From NCBI GenBank assembly GCA_041583135.1, contig JBFHGJ010000059.1:1-34807 (forward strand): a stretch of DNA of 34,807 bases, given 5' to 3'. The notes under the pieces were generated by a model. That model saw only the letters and a list, made by a program, of their open reading frames with translations. It did no database searches and was not told the DNA's origin. Numbering within the stretch: the stretch's first letter is position 1; each line of letters opens with the position of its first letter. The position numbers and the translations under genes were made by a program. Below are positions 23,340 to 32,506 of the stretch, piece by piece. The stretch is from JABSOG01 sp041583135 (lineage in GTDB: Bacteria; Pseudomonadota; Gammaproteobacteria; Enterobacterales; Alteromonadaceae).

Positions 23340-25372
23340 GTGAAGAACACTTAGGCGGGATCCGTCGCATCGACAACAAGACCATGTTCTCGTTGATGTT
23401 CAGTTATTTGATGCTGATCATCGCCTTGCAGCCGAGCCTGTATGTGTGGAGTTCGCTGTTGACCGTGCTTTTGGTGTTGTGGCGTTTTTTATATATGCAA
23501 CGCAAAACATCGCTGCCAACCCCAGCGGTGCTGAACATTTTGGCGCTGTTGTGCTGTGCGATGATTGTGGTGTCGTCCATTTCGGCAGGCATACTCAACG
23601 GAATGACCAATCTGTTACTGCTGGCCACGGCGCTTAAAATGCTGGCAATACATACCGCCAGAGGCGTCAAACACATTTGCTTGGCGCTCTACTTTACCAT
23701 TGCCTCAGCCTTTATTTTTCGCCAAGGCATTGCCTTCACCGCATTTGTCCTAGGCATTTTTGCAGTCAATACCTACACCCTGTTGATGGTGCATAGCCCG
23801 GCGTTAAACTTTAAGACCCGCAGTCGCTTTTTCTTGCGGTTTTTGCTGACAGCCATGCCTTTGGTGCTGTTTTTGTTCGCGCTGATGCCACGATTTGGTC
23901 CCATGTGGAAAATGCCCTCGGCACAAGGTACCACCACAGGTCTGTCTGAGGAGATTGCACCGGGAGAGTTTTCATCGCTGGCGCAATCCTCAGAGCTGGC
24001 CTTTAGAGTGCAATTTGACGGCGACATTCCAGAGAACAGTAAGCTCTACTGGCGCGCCATGGTACACGAGCGCTTTGATGGTAAACAGTGGAAGGTAGAC
24101 CGCTTTCGTAAGGCGCCGCAAAACGTCTATCGGGTTGCGCCTCCACTGCCTCAGTTAAAAGACAATCATATCATCAGCTATCAGGTTATTTTAGAACCGA
24201 CCTATCAAGACTGGGTGTTTTCCCTAGATACCCCAATTAAGCATTCGAGTAACTTGCGCTACCACCACGACAGGCGGCTATCGAGCAAAACGCCGGTGAG
24301 CCACAAGCTGCAATATGAGGTGACCTCGGCGACCAGACATCAACATCAAGGCGACCTGTTTGAATTGGAGCGCCAAATCAACCTGTTGCAGCCGAAAAGT
24401 CAAAACCCCAAAACTCAAGCCTTTGCTCAAAAATTGCGGGCGCGCTCACGGGATGACATCGACTATATCAACAAGGTGATGAGTTACTTTATCGACAACA
24501 CATTTGTCTATACCTTAGAGCCGCCGTTAATGCCGGTAAACCCTATAGACACCTTTTTATTTGAAGCCAAAGAAGGATTTTGCGCTCACTATGCCGGCGC
24601 GTTTGCTGCGCTGATGCGCGCTGCGGGCATACCGGCGCGGGTGGTGTCCGGCTACCAAGGAGGCGAACGTGCCATTGGCGATACCTACCTCAGCGTTTAT
24701 CAATATGAAGCTCATGCTTGGAATGAGATATGGCTAGAAGATAGAGGCTGGGTGTTAATCGACCCGACGGCGACGGTATCACCTGAGCGCATTGCCCTTG
24801 GACTGCAGGCGGCGATGAAAAATGACGACAGCTTCTTATCGGGTGAATTCGATTTGGTGAAGTTTAAACATTTGGCCGCACTCAATTGGTTGCGCAATCA
24901 GCTCAACAATATCGACTTTTATTGGTCGAGCTGGGTACTAAACTTCGACAACAAAAAGCAGTCAAAGCTATTTGAGAATGTTTGGGGTAAACAAAGTACC
25001 GCGATGTATGGCCTCTTTGCCGGGCTGGCACTGAGTGGTTTTTTATTGTTTATATATTTTCTATCCCGAGGCAAACTGTTTTCAGAGCCTCATTCGGCAT
25101 TTTATCGCAGCCATCAGGCGCTCAATACCTTGGCGCTGAGATATGGCTTTGAGCGGCCGTTTTCGACTCCGCCGCTGAGTTTTATAGAGCAATTCATACA
25201 ATATCAGCCACAATTGTCAGAGCCGCTTAACGAACTTAAAGCACTTTACGGCCGCTATTTATATCAGCGCAATGATGCTCATCAAGACAGCGAACTTGTA
25301 GCTCAGATCAATAAAAAAATCAAAGCGTTAAGCCGCAAGGCACCAAGGCGCTTTCGCGGGTTTGGATTTTGA
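23333..25372 (+). CDS. tgpA: TgpA-type membrane transglutaminase (DUF3488/transglutaminase-like)
   Basis: A 679-residue protein. Residues 15-190 contain about six or seven membrane segments (DUF3488/TgpA N-terminal). A periplasmic transglutaminase-like domain follows with the catalytic triad C417 (EGFCAHYAGAF), H461 (YEAHAWNEIW) and D477 (WVLIDPTA). A further transmembrane segment lies near 560-577, followed by a short cytoplasmic C-terminal domain (DUF4129-like). Pseudomonas aeruginosa TgpA is essential for viability and has periplasmic transglutaminase activity. It is the last gene of the MoxR-DUF58-TgpA operon and begins inside the end of the DUF58 gene. Confidence 0.93.
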   Translation: MVSEEHLGGIRRIDNKTMFSLMFSYLMLIIALQPSLYVWSSLLTVLLVLWRFLYMQRKTSLPTPAVLNILALLCCAMIVVSSISAGILNGMTNLLLLATALKMLAIHTARGVKHICLALYFTIASAFIFRQGIAFTAFVLGIFAVNTYTLLMVHSPALNFKTRSRFFLRFLLTAMPLVLFLFALMPRFGPMWKMPSAQGTTTGLSEEIAPGEFSSLAQSSELAFRVQFDGDIPENSKLYWRAMVHERFDGKQWKVDRFRKAPQNVYRVAPPLPQLKDNHIISYQVILEPTYQDWVFSLDTPIKHSSNLRYHHDRRLSSKTPVSHKLQYEVTSATRHQHQGDLFELERQINLLQPKSQNPKTQAFAQKLRARSRDDIDYINKVMSYFIDNTFVYTLEPPLMPVNPIDTFLFEAKEGFCAHYAGAFAALMRAAGIPARVVSGYQGGERAIGDTYLSVYQYEAHAWNEIWLEDRGWVLIDPTATVSPERIALGLQAAMKNDDSFLSGEFDLVKFKHLAALNWLRNQLNNIDFYWSSWVLNFDNKKQSKLFENVWGKQSTAMYGLFAGLALSGFLLFIYFLSRGKLFSEPHSAFYRSHQALNTLALRYGFERPFSTPPLSFIEQFIQYQPQLSEPLNELKALYGRYLYQRNDAHQDSELVAQINKKIKALSRKAPRRFRGFGF

Positions 25373-25419
25373 GCGCAAATCTTTTAGAATGTGACTCTTT
25401 TAAATTTCCGGACTAAGCA

Positions 25420-26121
25420 ATGATCCAGGCCCTGTTATTAAGCGCTTCTCGCGAAGGCGATACGCCCTACCTGTCACATGCCATTCCTTTTATCAACAAA
25501 GTAATGGGTAAAACCAAAGACGTCTTATTTATCCCCTATGCCGGGGTGAGCATCAATTACGATGATTACACCAAGATGGTCAGCGATGCGCTAGCGCCAG
25601 CGGGCTACAACATTGTCGGGATCCATCAGTTTGATTCTCCGATTGAGGCGGTAAAAAACGCCAAAGCGATTTTTGTCGGTGGCGGCAACACCTTTCATTT
25701 GCTCCACGAGCTATACCGTTATGAATTGTTAGATCCGATTAGACAGGCAGTCAGAGGCGGCACCCCGTATGTAGGTTGGAGCGCAGGCTCTAATGTTGCA
25801 GGGGATTCAATTCGTACCACCAATGACATGCCAATTATTCAGCCGCCTTCATTCGACGCTCTCAAGTTGATGCCGGTACAGTTAAATCCTCACTACACCG
25901 ATTATAAGCCACCGGGACACAATGGCGAAACACGCCAGATGCGCATTGAAGAATTTATGACCATCAACAAAAATATGGCCGTGGTTGGTATTGAAGAAGG
26001 TAGCGCGCTATATCTTACCGACAACACCTTAAACCTGTGGGGCGACAAGCAAGCTTACCTGTTTAAATCAGGCAATAAAGCCACCATAGAGCCCAATTCA
26101 GACCTCTCACCATTGCTTTAA
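25420..26121 (+). CDS. pepE: Peptidase E (alpha-aspartyl dipeptidase)
   Basis: A 233-residue S51-family peptidase. The nucleophile is S121 in YVGWSAGSNVAG, with D136 in TNDMPI and H158 in NPHYTD, in line with the Ser-Asp-His arrangement in E. coli PepE. FVGGGNTFHLLHEL is the family oxyanion region. It cleaves Asp-Xaa dipeptides in the cytoplasm. The ATG at 25420 lies 47 bp after the TgpA stop with GGACTAAGCA before it. It could be cotranscribed with the preceding operon. The length is normal for the family. Confidence 0.96.
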   Translation: MIQALLLSASREGDTPYLSHAIPFINKVMGKTKDVLFIPYAGVSINYDDYTKMVSDALAPAGYNIVGIHQFDSPIEAVKNAKAIFVGGGNTFHLLHELYRYELLDPIRQAVRGGTPYVGWSAGSNVAGDSIRTTNDMPIIQPPSFDALKLMPVQLNPHYTDYKPPGHNGETRQMRIEEFMTINKNMAVVGIEEGSALYLTDNTLNLWGDKQAYLFKSGNKATIEPNSDLSPLL

Positions 26122-26149
26122 CCCATCAAGGGCTTTGGGCATGGACCGC

Positions 26150-26186
26150 CCAATCTAGGTGTCTGACACTAAAATTAAAGGGACAA
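26150..26186 (+). repeat. REP-like extragenic repeat, copy 1
   Basis: A 37-bp unit containing GGTGTCTGACACTAAAATTA, whose TGTC-TGACAC core is palindromic. It matches the copy at 26250-26286 at 35 of 37 positions, with an exact 100-bp period. A weak 6-bp hairpin (TTGGGC/GCCCAA, 26135-26153) touches its start. It resembles the extragenic palindromes linked to RAYT-type transposases, but no such gene is in the window. Confidence 0.6.
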
Positions 26187-26249
26187 CTTGTGTAAATCCC
26201 CTGTAAAACCTCAATTGTTACCAAAGCCTTAATATTTCAAAGCTTTCGA

Positions 26250-26286
26250 CCAATCGAGGTGTCTGACACTAAAATTAAAGGAACAA
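26250..26286 (+). repeat. REP-like extragenic repeat, copy 2
   Basis: Second copy of the 37-bp unit, in direct orientation to the first and differing at two positions. The sequences between the two copies (26187-26249) and after the second do not match each other, so only the unit itself is duplicated. Confidence 0.6.
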
Positions 26287-26316
26287 ATTCCGTATAAAAT
26301 CCCATTCTGGTTAACC

Positions 26317-26406
26317 ATGATGGTTGAATGTGATAAGCCGTTGGTTAAGTTGGCGCGAGAAAAAGGCGATCAAACCTGCGCCGTGCATGTCAAGCAACTC
26401 AAATAA
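26317..26406 (+). other. Short open frame, possible gene remnant
   Basis: A 29-codon frame after the second repeat starts with two ATG codons (MMVECDKPLVKLAREK...) and ends HVKQLK, 4 bp before the miaE stop on the other strand. The composition is protein-like, and the frame remains open upstream through the repeat, so it may be the C-terminal end of a lost gene rather than a small protein. There is no clear ribosome site. I recognise no family. Confidence 0.2.
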
Positions 26407-26410
26407 AAAT

Positions 26411-27193
26411 TCAGTGCGGTACACCGCTGTGAAAACGAAATTCACTGTCTGGCGATAAGATCAGATCGGCTTCGACTTGGGCGAAAAATTCGACCCTTTC
26501 GTTAACACTTGGACCTTTGCGTTTGTCGCTGGCAGCCACTTGCTCTGCAAGATTAATGTAGTCTTGGTAGTGTCTTGCCTCTGAGCGCAACAAGGAGATG
26601 TAGAATTTGTTGAGCTCATCATCAAGATACGGTGCCAACTTGGCAAAGCGTTCACATGAGCGCGCTTCGATATAAGCGCCAATAATGAGTTTATCGACCA
26701 AAGCCGCCGGTTCATAGTTGCGAACATGCTTTAACATACCGCTGGCATAACGGGCGGCGCTTAAGCTGGTGTAACTCATGCCGCGCTTGGTCATGATCTC
26801 CAGCACCTGATCAAAATGATGCAATTCTTCACGAATGAGTCTCACCATTTTATCCAGTATGTCTTGGTTGATGGCATCTTCTTCATTGCCGCTTTTAACG
26901 ATTGTGAGTTCACCTATCAAGGCATTTTTGCTGCCCGAGAAACGGCCATCGCCGATTTTGCGATAAACAAAGTCTTCATAAGGCTTAAGCCAAGACAGCA
27001 AGGTTTGGCCACTTTGTTCATCGATGGCATATTTGCGGATCAACAGCGCCGCCGATTGCGCCGCTTTGAGTTCACAGGTACAGTGGTCTTGCAACAGAAT
27101 ATGGCGGTTTTGCGGTTTTAATGCCGTCTCTATCCACTGTTGTGGCGTTTCGCAGGCTAAAAAGCGATGTATCGGCGCGAGGAGTTCATTCAT
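26411..27193 (-). CDS. miaE: tRNA 2-methylthio-N6-isopentenyladenosine hydroxylase
   Basis: A 260-residue ferritin-like di-iron enzyme. Ligand motifs are E41 (CTCELKAAQ), E123 and H126 (REELHHF), E176 (AYIEARSCERF) and E205/H208 (SEARHYQDY), the pattern of MiaE. It hydroxylates ms2i6A at position 37 of tRNAs reading UNN codons, an oxygen-dependent step. The ATG at 27193 has no strong ribosome site. It is monocistronic, converging with pepE and divergent from the YIP1 gene. Length and motifs are normal. Confidence 0.95.
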   Translation of the reverse strand: MNELLAPIHRFLACETPQQWIETALKPQNRHILLQDHCTCELKAAQSAALLIRKYAIDEQSGQTLLSWLKPYEDFVYRKIGDGRFSGSKNALIGELTIVKSGNEEDAINQDILDKMVRLIREELHHFDQVLEIMTKRGMSYTSLSAARYASGMLKHVRNYEPAALVDKLIIGAYIEARSCERFAKLAPYLDDELNKFYISLLRSEARHYQDYINLAEQVAASDKRKGPSVNERVEFFAQVEADLILSPDSEFRFHSGVPH

Positions 27194-27387
27194 CGATTAG
27201 GTTTAACACTCGGTTGTAAGCTATACTTAAGCGACTGCAATTAAAAAGGCGCAAGGTCGCGGCAGTTGGAAGAAACACTTATCATATAAGGTTCATCAAG
27301 CCACGGCATTATACGCAATAGACGCTCTAAATCAATTTGAGCAAAATGATTAAGCTCAACTAAACATCACTTGGACCATAAAAAGCT

Positions 27388-27960
27388 ATGATTTTAAATC
27401 ACTTGTGGGGATTATATGCCAACCCACAGGACGAATGGCACGCTATCGTCAACAGTAAAGAGACCTTTGCCTATAGCCTGTCGCATATCGCGATCATTGC
27501 CTTAGTCCCCACCATTTGCAGCTTTTTTTCTGCCGTTTACCTAGGCTGGCATTTGAGTTTGTCCCCCACAGAAAAAGTGCCTTTTGGCGCTGCACTGGTT
27601 GCTTGTGCCACAGGCTATCTTTTGTTACTCATTGGCGTTTTGCTGCTGTCGTTATTGGCATGGAGAATTGCCCATTTGTTTGGCGCAAAAGCCGCCTATG
27701 TGCACGCACTAGAACTGAGCGCCTACGCTGCCACACCGATGTTTATCGCGGGATTCGCCGCACTTTACCCCAAACCATGGTTTATTGCATTTTGCGGCAG
27801 TGCTGGGCTGGCTTATTCGATGTACCTGCTGTTCTCAGGTGTGCCTATCCTCATTGACATCGACAGCAAAAAACGTCGCACCTATACCTTGACGGTGATC
27901 GTGTGTGGTTTGGCTTTGTTATGCAGCCTATTGGGGGCCATGGTTTGGGTATGGCAATAA
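27388..27960 (+). CDS. YIP1-family inner-membrane protein
   Basis: A 190-residue membrane protein with about five transmembrane segments (near residues 30-50, 65-95, 110-127, 130-150 and 165-187). The opening LNHLWGLYANPQDEWHAIVNS is typical of bacterial YIP1 proteins, in which a P-x-x-E/T-W motif precedes the membrane part. Function in bacteria is not established. The 27194-27387 spacer upstream, shared with miaE, holds no gene. It converges with the phosphatase gene, leaving 8 bp between the stops. Confidence 0.88.
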   Translation: MILNHLWGLYANPQDEWHAIVNSKETFAYSLSHIAIIALVPTICSFFSAVYLGWHLSLSPTEKVPFGAALVACATGYLLLLIGVLLLSLLAWRIAHLFGAKAAYVHALELSAYAATPMFIAGFAALYPKPWFIAFCGSAGLAYSMYLLFSGVPILIDIDSKKRRTYTLTVIVCGLALLCSLLGAMVWVWQ

Positions 27961-27968
27961 CCCTGCCA

Positions 27969-28427
27969 TTATAGCTTGGCCAAAAAACCTTCGCAGGCTC
28001 GCTCGATGAGGTCAAACACCAACTCAAAGCCCTGTTCACCGCCGTAGTAGGGATCCGGTATTTCTTCATGTTCACTGTCACAGTGACTTAAAAACAATGA
28101 CAATTTATGTTGATACTCGGCAGGACACTCGGCTTGCAAGTCAGCCAAGTTTTGTTTATCGGCTGCGAGGATATAATCGAAGTGGGCAAAGTCATTTTGG
28201 TTTATCTGCCTAGAGTATATTCCGGCAAAGCTGATCCCCCGGCTAGCGCCAGTTTGCGCTGAGCGAGCATCAGGACGCGCGCCAACATGATAACCGCTGG
28301 TCCCTGCCGAATCGACTTGTATATTCACACCAAGTGCTTGTGCTTTGGCCCGTAAAACGGCCTCCCCCGTGGGAGAGCGACAAATATTGCCAAGACATAC
28401 CACCAATACTTTCACCTCAGGTTTCAT
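27969..28427 (-). CDS. Low-molecular-weight protein-tyrosine phosphatase
   Basis: A 152-residue cytoplasmic enzyme. The P-loop VVCLGNICRS gives nucleophile C11 and R17, and the general acid is D125 in EEIPDPYYGG. VDSAGTSGYHVGARPD is also typical. The ATG at 28427 has GAGG seven bases upstream; a TTG one codon earlier is less likely. Members act on phosphotyrosine proteins, often bacterial tyrosine kinases of polysaccharide export, but no such kinase is nearby. It is a monocistronic gene. Confidence 0.95.
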   Translation of the reverse strand: MKPEVKVLVVCLGNICRSPTGEAVLRAKAQALGVNIQVDSAGTSGYHVGARPDARSAQTGASRGISFAGIYSRQINQNDFAHFDYILAADKQNLADLQAECPAEYQHKLSLFLSHCDSEHEEIPDPYYGGEQGFELVFDLIERACEGFLAKL

Positions 28428-28633
28428 CAAATCGCCTCTTTTTTTCTTTAAAAATCAAATAAAACGTCATTTTTGTGAAGCAGTTCACAGTTTTACCCGT
28501 TTATATCCATTACCATGGCTTCACTGTTTGATTGCAGTGTCTGTACTTACTTTTATGCAGAGATGGAAAAAATAGACCTCTTTTTTTCCTTTCCCATTGC
28601 TACCGGGTCTCTGCAATTTTCCCTTTTCCCTTG

Positions 28634-29653
28634 TTAATATTGACATGCCCCCGGCGGTGGTTGCTTACTCAGCAAAGTTTCAACGGCAAACGGCATTGCT
28701 TGTTCTGTATCGACTGTGATCTTCACCCCATCCAACACTTTATAATCTCCCGGCCCATTGAGTCGCCATAGGTTAGGCGCCAACTGAGCATTGGGTTGTT
28801 CCAAACAAAAATTACTGGTATCGCCATGCACCAGCAATACCGGGAAGCTGGCATTGGCAGCGGCGAATTCAAGAAACTCTCTGGTGGTTACAAAGCCGTC
28901 GCACTGGGTTCTGCGCTTATCGCTACAACGTAAGGTTTTGCCTCTTGGTTGTGGCCTAAAAATATCCGCTTGAAAAGTCATAACCAAGGCTTTGGCCTGC
29001 GTTTGCTCGGCACGTTTAAACACCTCGGCTATCCATTGAATATTTTTTTTATCACGCCAGTCGGCCAAATCAAGTGCACTGGTGAGCGAGCTTTTTTGGA
29101 TCTCATCCCGCCCGTTATTGCTACCGGGTAAGTGTATGGTGGCAAACATCAGGTTTTGCTTTCGCCACATGACATTTTCAGGCGCTTCGGCCTGTCTACG
29201 TAGCCCCACCAATCCCGACGCCATCTTAAGCCCTTCGCCGGCAAAAAACAGTTGCTTGAGCTTATCAAGCCGCTCCAATTCATCCCGCCTTACCGGCATA
29301 TAATCTCTATCGCAGTCAGTCCAGTCATTGTCCCCGGGGGTATATACCACGCGTTTGGGATATAGCTCGGCGATAAGCCTTCTTTTTTGCAGGAACTCGT
29401 CATCGGAGCAATCGACATTGCCCGCTTTAAAATCGCCATAATGAAAAACAAACGCTGGCGCCAACTGTTCAATCGCACCAGCCAACGAGCCTTTGGGCTG
29501 GCTCATCATTTGCTGTTCTTTGTCGCTGTAGGGCATATCGCCCAAGGCGACAAAGGTCAAAGGTTCGGCCGCAACAAAGCCACTAAGGCCAACAAGCAGC
29601 GCAGTTAAAGCGCTCAGAACGGCGCTTTTAGAACATTTAAGCTGTGGTTTCAC
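28634..29653 (-). CDS. Exported calcineurin-like metallophosphoesterase
   Basis: A 339-residue protein with a signal peptide (hydrophobic 11-28, cleavage after FVAA). The metallophosphoesterase motifs are in order: VALGDMPYS, FVFHYGDFKAGN, YTPGDNDWTDC, VMTFQAD and VLLVHGDTSNF. They match D-x(H/M), G-D, G-D-N-(D/H), H/Q and G-H-(S/T)-type metal sites, although some His positions are replaced (GDMP for GDxH, GDND for GNHD). Four or more Cys in the mature part fit a periplasmic location. The start is a GTG at 29653, since no ATG upstream keeps the signal peptide. Substrate is unknown. Confidence 0.82.
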   Translation of the reverse strand: MKPQLKCSKSAVLSALTALLVGLSGFVAAEPLTFVALGDMPYSDKEQQMMSQPKGSLAGAIEQLAPAFVFHYGDFKAGNVDCSDDEFLQKRRLIAELYPKRVVYTPGDNDWTDCDRDYMPVRRDELERLDKLKQLFFAGEGLKMASGLVGLRRQAEAPENVMWRKQNLMFATIHLPGSNNGRDEIQKSSLTSALDLADWRDKKNIQWIAEVFKRAEQTQAKALVMTFQADIFRPQPRGKTLRCSDKRRTQCDGFVTTREFLEFAAANASFPVLLVHGDTSNFCLEQPNAQLAPNLWRLNGPGDYKVLDGVKITVDTEQAMPFAVETLLSKQPPPGACQY

Positions 29654-29722
29654 GTTTCGATTCTTTTGCTCGTGTATTGATGGCGTTTGATAATATCACA
29701 TTCATTATGTCACGCATTTGAA

Positions 29723-31063
29723 TTAACTTTCATAAGGGCCTATCAGTCCCAACCGAGTCATTTCACTCATTAAACAATTTGCCGCTTCGGTTGCCTTGGC
29801 GGCATCTTGATGATGACCTTGCCAAAATTGCGCCACCTCCAGTGCCAGTTCAGCCAAATGCGCTTTTTTGGCATCATCGAGCGCCAATACGTGTTGCTCG
29901 CGAACTTTGCCGACACCCAATACTGTTTTAGGCCCGGCATCTTCATAGCCCGGCGGTAAACTGCCAACACGGTTGCCTATTCTGCGGTGCTCAATGGCGT
30001 CAACAATTTGATCAACCGCCGCCATCGCCCCTTCAACCCGGCTGTGATGTTCGGTATCGGCTGCCACATGAGGCAATAGTCTAAGCCGGCCAGGATACGC
30101 TTTTGCCAACTCGACAAATGGCGCCAAAGGTCCAAAAGCCACGCCTTTGTCATCTAAGAATATATCGGCATCGATGGCGCAAAAACCAATGATTTCTTTT
30201 TTGAGCGCCCACGCCAGCCCATCACGCTCTATCAGTTCCGCCCTATCGAAATTAATCAAAATACAACCTTTGCGCACGGCGCCCAATAGGTTTTTATCGA
30301 AGATCCCAATATTACCACCGTTGACACCAAGCCCGAGATGCGGACTTATCACCTCGGCATCGGCAACAGCTGCCATCGGTGTCGGCGCATACCGATAACC
30401 TAAAGACTCTATCCAGTGTTGATGTTTGGCTCTGGCATAAACAGTAACGTCCATGGCAAAGGCTTTGGCAAGTTTAGCGACCTCGGAGCCGATATGACCA
30501 AAGCCCAGAACGGCAATTTTTTTGCCGGCAAGACGTGTAGTAGGAAAGTCAATTAAATCGCGAGCGGTACAAAACAGCCCAGTAAGCACCCGCTTATGCA
30601 TCGTGCCAAGGTCAACATCAGGCACAAGTGCCAACAATTGTTTAAATACCATTTGTGCGGTTGCGCGGGCGTTAAAGCTGGGGGTATTCATCAGGGGCGC
30701 CTGCCCACCTTGACCATCGCTGCCGCCCCAGCTGTGAGAGCCCATATTGCCGGTACCGGCACCTATCCGCACGCCACCGCATTCAAAGGTGGCCTCGGCT
30801 GGTATATGGGTCGCCGCAGCTATAACGGCATCATATTGGCCATCTCGACACTGGGCCAGAATGTCCTCGGGAGTTGCTAACTGCGGTTGATAAAAAAAAT
30901 GCAAATGCGCTTGTTCTAACTTGGTTTTCGCCGTTAACGGGCCTAAATGAAACACACCACCTTTGGCCTCAATATGACGTTTCACCGGGTCATGATCCGG
31001 TTGATGATGCTGATTGAGTGTGGTGCCAACTAGATCGGCAATGAGAATTTTGCGCGTAAGCAT
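29723..31063 (-). CDS. 2-hydroxyacid-dehydrogenase-like NAD(P)-binding protein, unusually long
   Basis: A 446-residue protein. The NAD-binding motif is VLGFGHIGSEVAKLAKAF (185-202), followed by substrate-domain features of D-isomer 2-hydroxyacid dehydrogenases: LINFDRAELIERDGL, ALKKEIIGFCAIDADI and a C-terminal catalytic-type PHVAADTEHH. Compared with the usual 310-340 residues there is a Gly-rich stretch near 101-120 (GAGTGNMGSHSWGGSDGQGG) and about 90 extra residues at the C-terminus. Typical oxidoreductase partners are absent from the neighbourhood. The ATG at 31063 has a poor ribosome site. The substrate cannot be inferred. It lies 69 bp upstream of the phosphoesterase gene on the same strand. 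Confidence 0.8.
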   Translation of the reverse strand: MLTRKILIADLVGTTLNQHHQPDHDPVKRHIEAKGGVFHLGPLTAKTKLEQAHLHFFYQPQLATPEDILAQCRDGQYDAVIAAATHIPAEATFECGGVRIGAGTGNMGSHSWGGSDGQGGQAPLMNTPSFNARATAQMVFKQLLALVPDVDLGTMHKRVLTGLFCTARDLIDFPTTRLAGKKIAVLGFGHIGSEVAKLAKAFAMDVTVYARAKHQHWIESLGYRYAPTPMAAVADAEVISPHLGLGVNGGNIGIFDKNLLGAVRKGCILINFDRAELIERDGLAWALKKEIIGFCAIDADIFLDDKGVAFGPLAPFVELAKAYPGRLRLLPHVAADTEHHSRVEGAMAAVDQIVDAIEHRRIGNRVGSLPPGYEDAGPKTVLGVGKVREQHVLALDDAKKAHLAELALEVAQFWQGHHQDAAKATEAANCLMSEMTRLGLIGPYES

Positions 31064-31172
31064 AGTGCTGCCGATAACGGTAAAAGCCAGAGTATCGGTA
31101 ACCTGTAGAGATTTGTCAACATCGCCTGCGAATGTTCCCTACGGCGCAGGCATACCGTATATCCCTATACAT

Positions 31173-31206
31173 AAAGGCTTTTGGCGCTTTACACCAAAAG
31201 CCTTTT
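31173..31206 (-). terminator. Terminator of the astacin protease gene
   Basis: AAAGGCTTTTGG and CCAAAAGCCTTT form a perfect 12-bp stem around a 9-base loop. On the minus strand the stem ends in TTT and begins 6 bp after the astacin stop. The plus strand reads CCTTTT at the same place, so it may work in both directions. Confidence 0.7.
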
Positions 31207-31211
31207 AAACA

Positions 31212-32426
31212 CTACTTTTGTAGGTTGAAGCTATAGCTGCCACTACCACTGTAGCTATAAATACGATAGCGATAGTAGCCGGATGAGGCATTATAGGTGA
31301 TAGACTCATTTGAGCTGGGAGTTTCAGAAATGGCCACTTGCTGCCAAGCGCCGTTCCAACGCTCCAGTTTTAAGTCGAAGTCGGCATTAGAAGGACCGCT
31401 AAGCGTCGCTGTCAACGTGCCGCCGCCATACTGGAACCAACTCCCGTTCGGCTGAATATCTTCATCACCGGTGCCGCTTAGGCTGCCGTTGTAGGTTTGG
31501 CCGTTACCACCACTACCTGAGCCATAAATCGCAGCTGCTGCGGCGATGTCTGTGCTCGACAATACTGAGCCATTGCCCATATAGCCGGTATCGACACCAC
31601 TTTGAGTCGGCCAAATAGTGACCGCATTGTTAATACCAAAGGCCGTAGTGCGATAGTGCATAATGGAATAGTAATCGTAGTTGCCATAATTTTGACCATC
31701 GCCGGAGGTCATTTTATTGAAGTTATATGCCATACCCGATTGGATATTATCCCAGTAGATGGTGACATAATTATCGCGGTCGGTGCGGGTTTGCTCATGG
31801 AAAAAACCAACGGCATGGCCCAGTTCATGTACCGCAGCACCTTTACCACAGCCTTCGGCCAAGGTAACGGTTTGCTTGCCGCCTTGCATACCTATCCACG
31901 AGCTGCAACCACCGCCGCCCACGATGGAAATATAATTGCTCTGACCGTTGCGTGGCACAAACCGCACGTTGGTCTTGCTGTTCCAATGGTCGATGGCATA
32001 TTGCATATCTTGGCGCGCTTTTGAACCCAGACTGGAGTCGATAACATAAGGCACGACGCCATTGGTCCATTTGTAGCCGGAGGACGGATAGCGGATGGCC
32101 GCGCCTGCCACATCGCCGTCCGGCATTTCTTGTCCTTTGACCATCTTTAGCCCGTAACGCTTAAGCTGCGCCGTACGACCTAATACCACATCACCGAGGT
32201 GAGCCAACCCATCCACATCGACAGCCTGAATAATTTGACCATCATCGGTGTAGATCTCAAACAATTCGCGACCTTCGCTCGAATACCCCCAAAGGCTGTC
32301 TTTTACTGTAGTGGTGTTTTGGTTTAAGTGAAGCTGCGGTTTAATTTGGTTTTGTTGTGCTTGAGTGACACCGGTGCACGCCACACACGCAACAGCCAAT
32401 GCCAACTGGATCTTAGATTTTTTCAT
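31212..32426 (-). CDS. Secreted astacin-family (M12) zinc metalloprotease with C-terminal PPC domain
   Basis: A 404-residue secreted protease. The signal peptide covers about residues 1-24 (MKKSKIQLALAVACVACTGV...TQAQ). A propeptide follows to about 110. The astacin catalytic domain has HELGHAVGFFHE (H200, E201, H204, H210) and the Met-turn SIMHY (254-258). After a Gly/Ser-rich linker, residues about 305-404 resemble a bacterial pre-peptidase C-terminal (PPC) domain (DIQPNGSWFQYGGGTLTATL, YYRYRIYSYSGSGSYSF). I chose the ATG at 32426 because GAAGG lies five bases upstream and the signal peptide starts there; the frame is open further upstream without a ribosome site. It probably degrades extracellular protein. 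Confidence 0.93.
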   Translation of the reverse strand: MKKSKIQLALAVACVACTGVTQAQQNQIKPQLHLNQNTTTVKDSLWGYSSEGRELFEIYTDDGQIIQAVDVDGLAHLGDVVLGRTAQLKRYGLKMVKGQEMPDGDVAGAAIRYPSSGYKWTNGVVPYVIDSSLGSKARQDMQYAIDHWNSKTNVRFVPRNGQSNYISIVGGGGCSSWIGMQGGKQTVTLAEGCGKGAAVHELGHAVGFFHEQTRTDRDNYVTIYWDNIQSGMAYNFNKMTSGDGQNYGNYDYYSIMHYRTTAFGINNAVTIWPTQSGVDTGYMGNGSVLSSTDIAAAAAIYGSGSGGNGQTYNGSLSGTGDEDIQPNGSWFQYGGGTLTATLSGPSNADFDLKLERWNGAWQQVAISETPSSNESITYNASSGYYRYRIYSYSGSGSYSFNLQK

Positions 32427-32506
32427 GGATGCCTTCATATCAGTTTTATTATTGTTAATCGTTGCAAGCGGCTGGCGATTGTATTCGTCACCAAACATCA
32501 TCAGCT

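Noticed and set aside
26135..26153. Terminator for pepE
   Set aside because: The TTGGGC/GCCCAA stem is only 6 bp and lacks a T run; it is more likely part of the repeat region.
26150..26286. CRISPR array
   Set aside because: There are only two repeat copies, no regular spacers and no cas genes.
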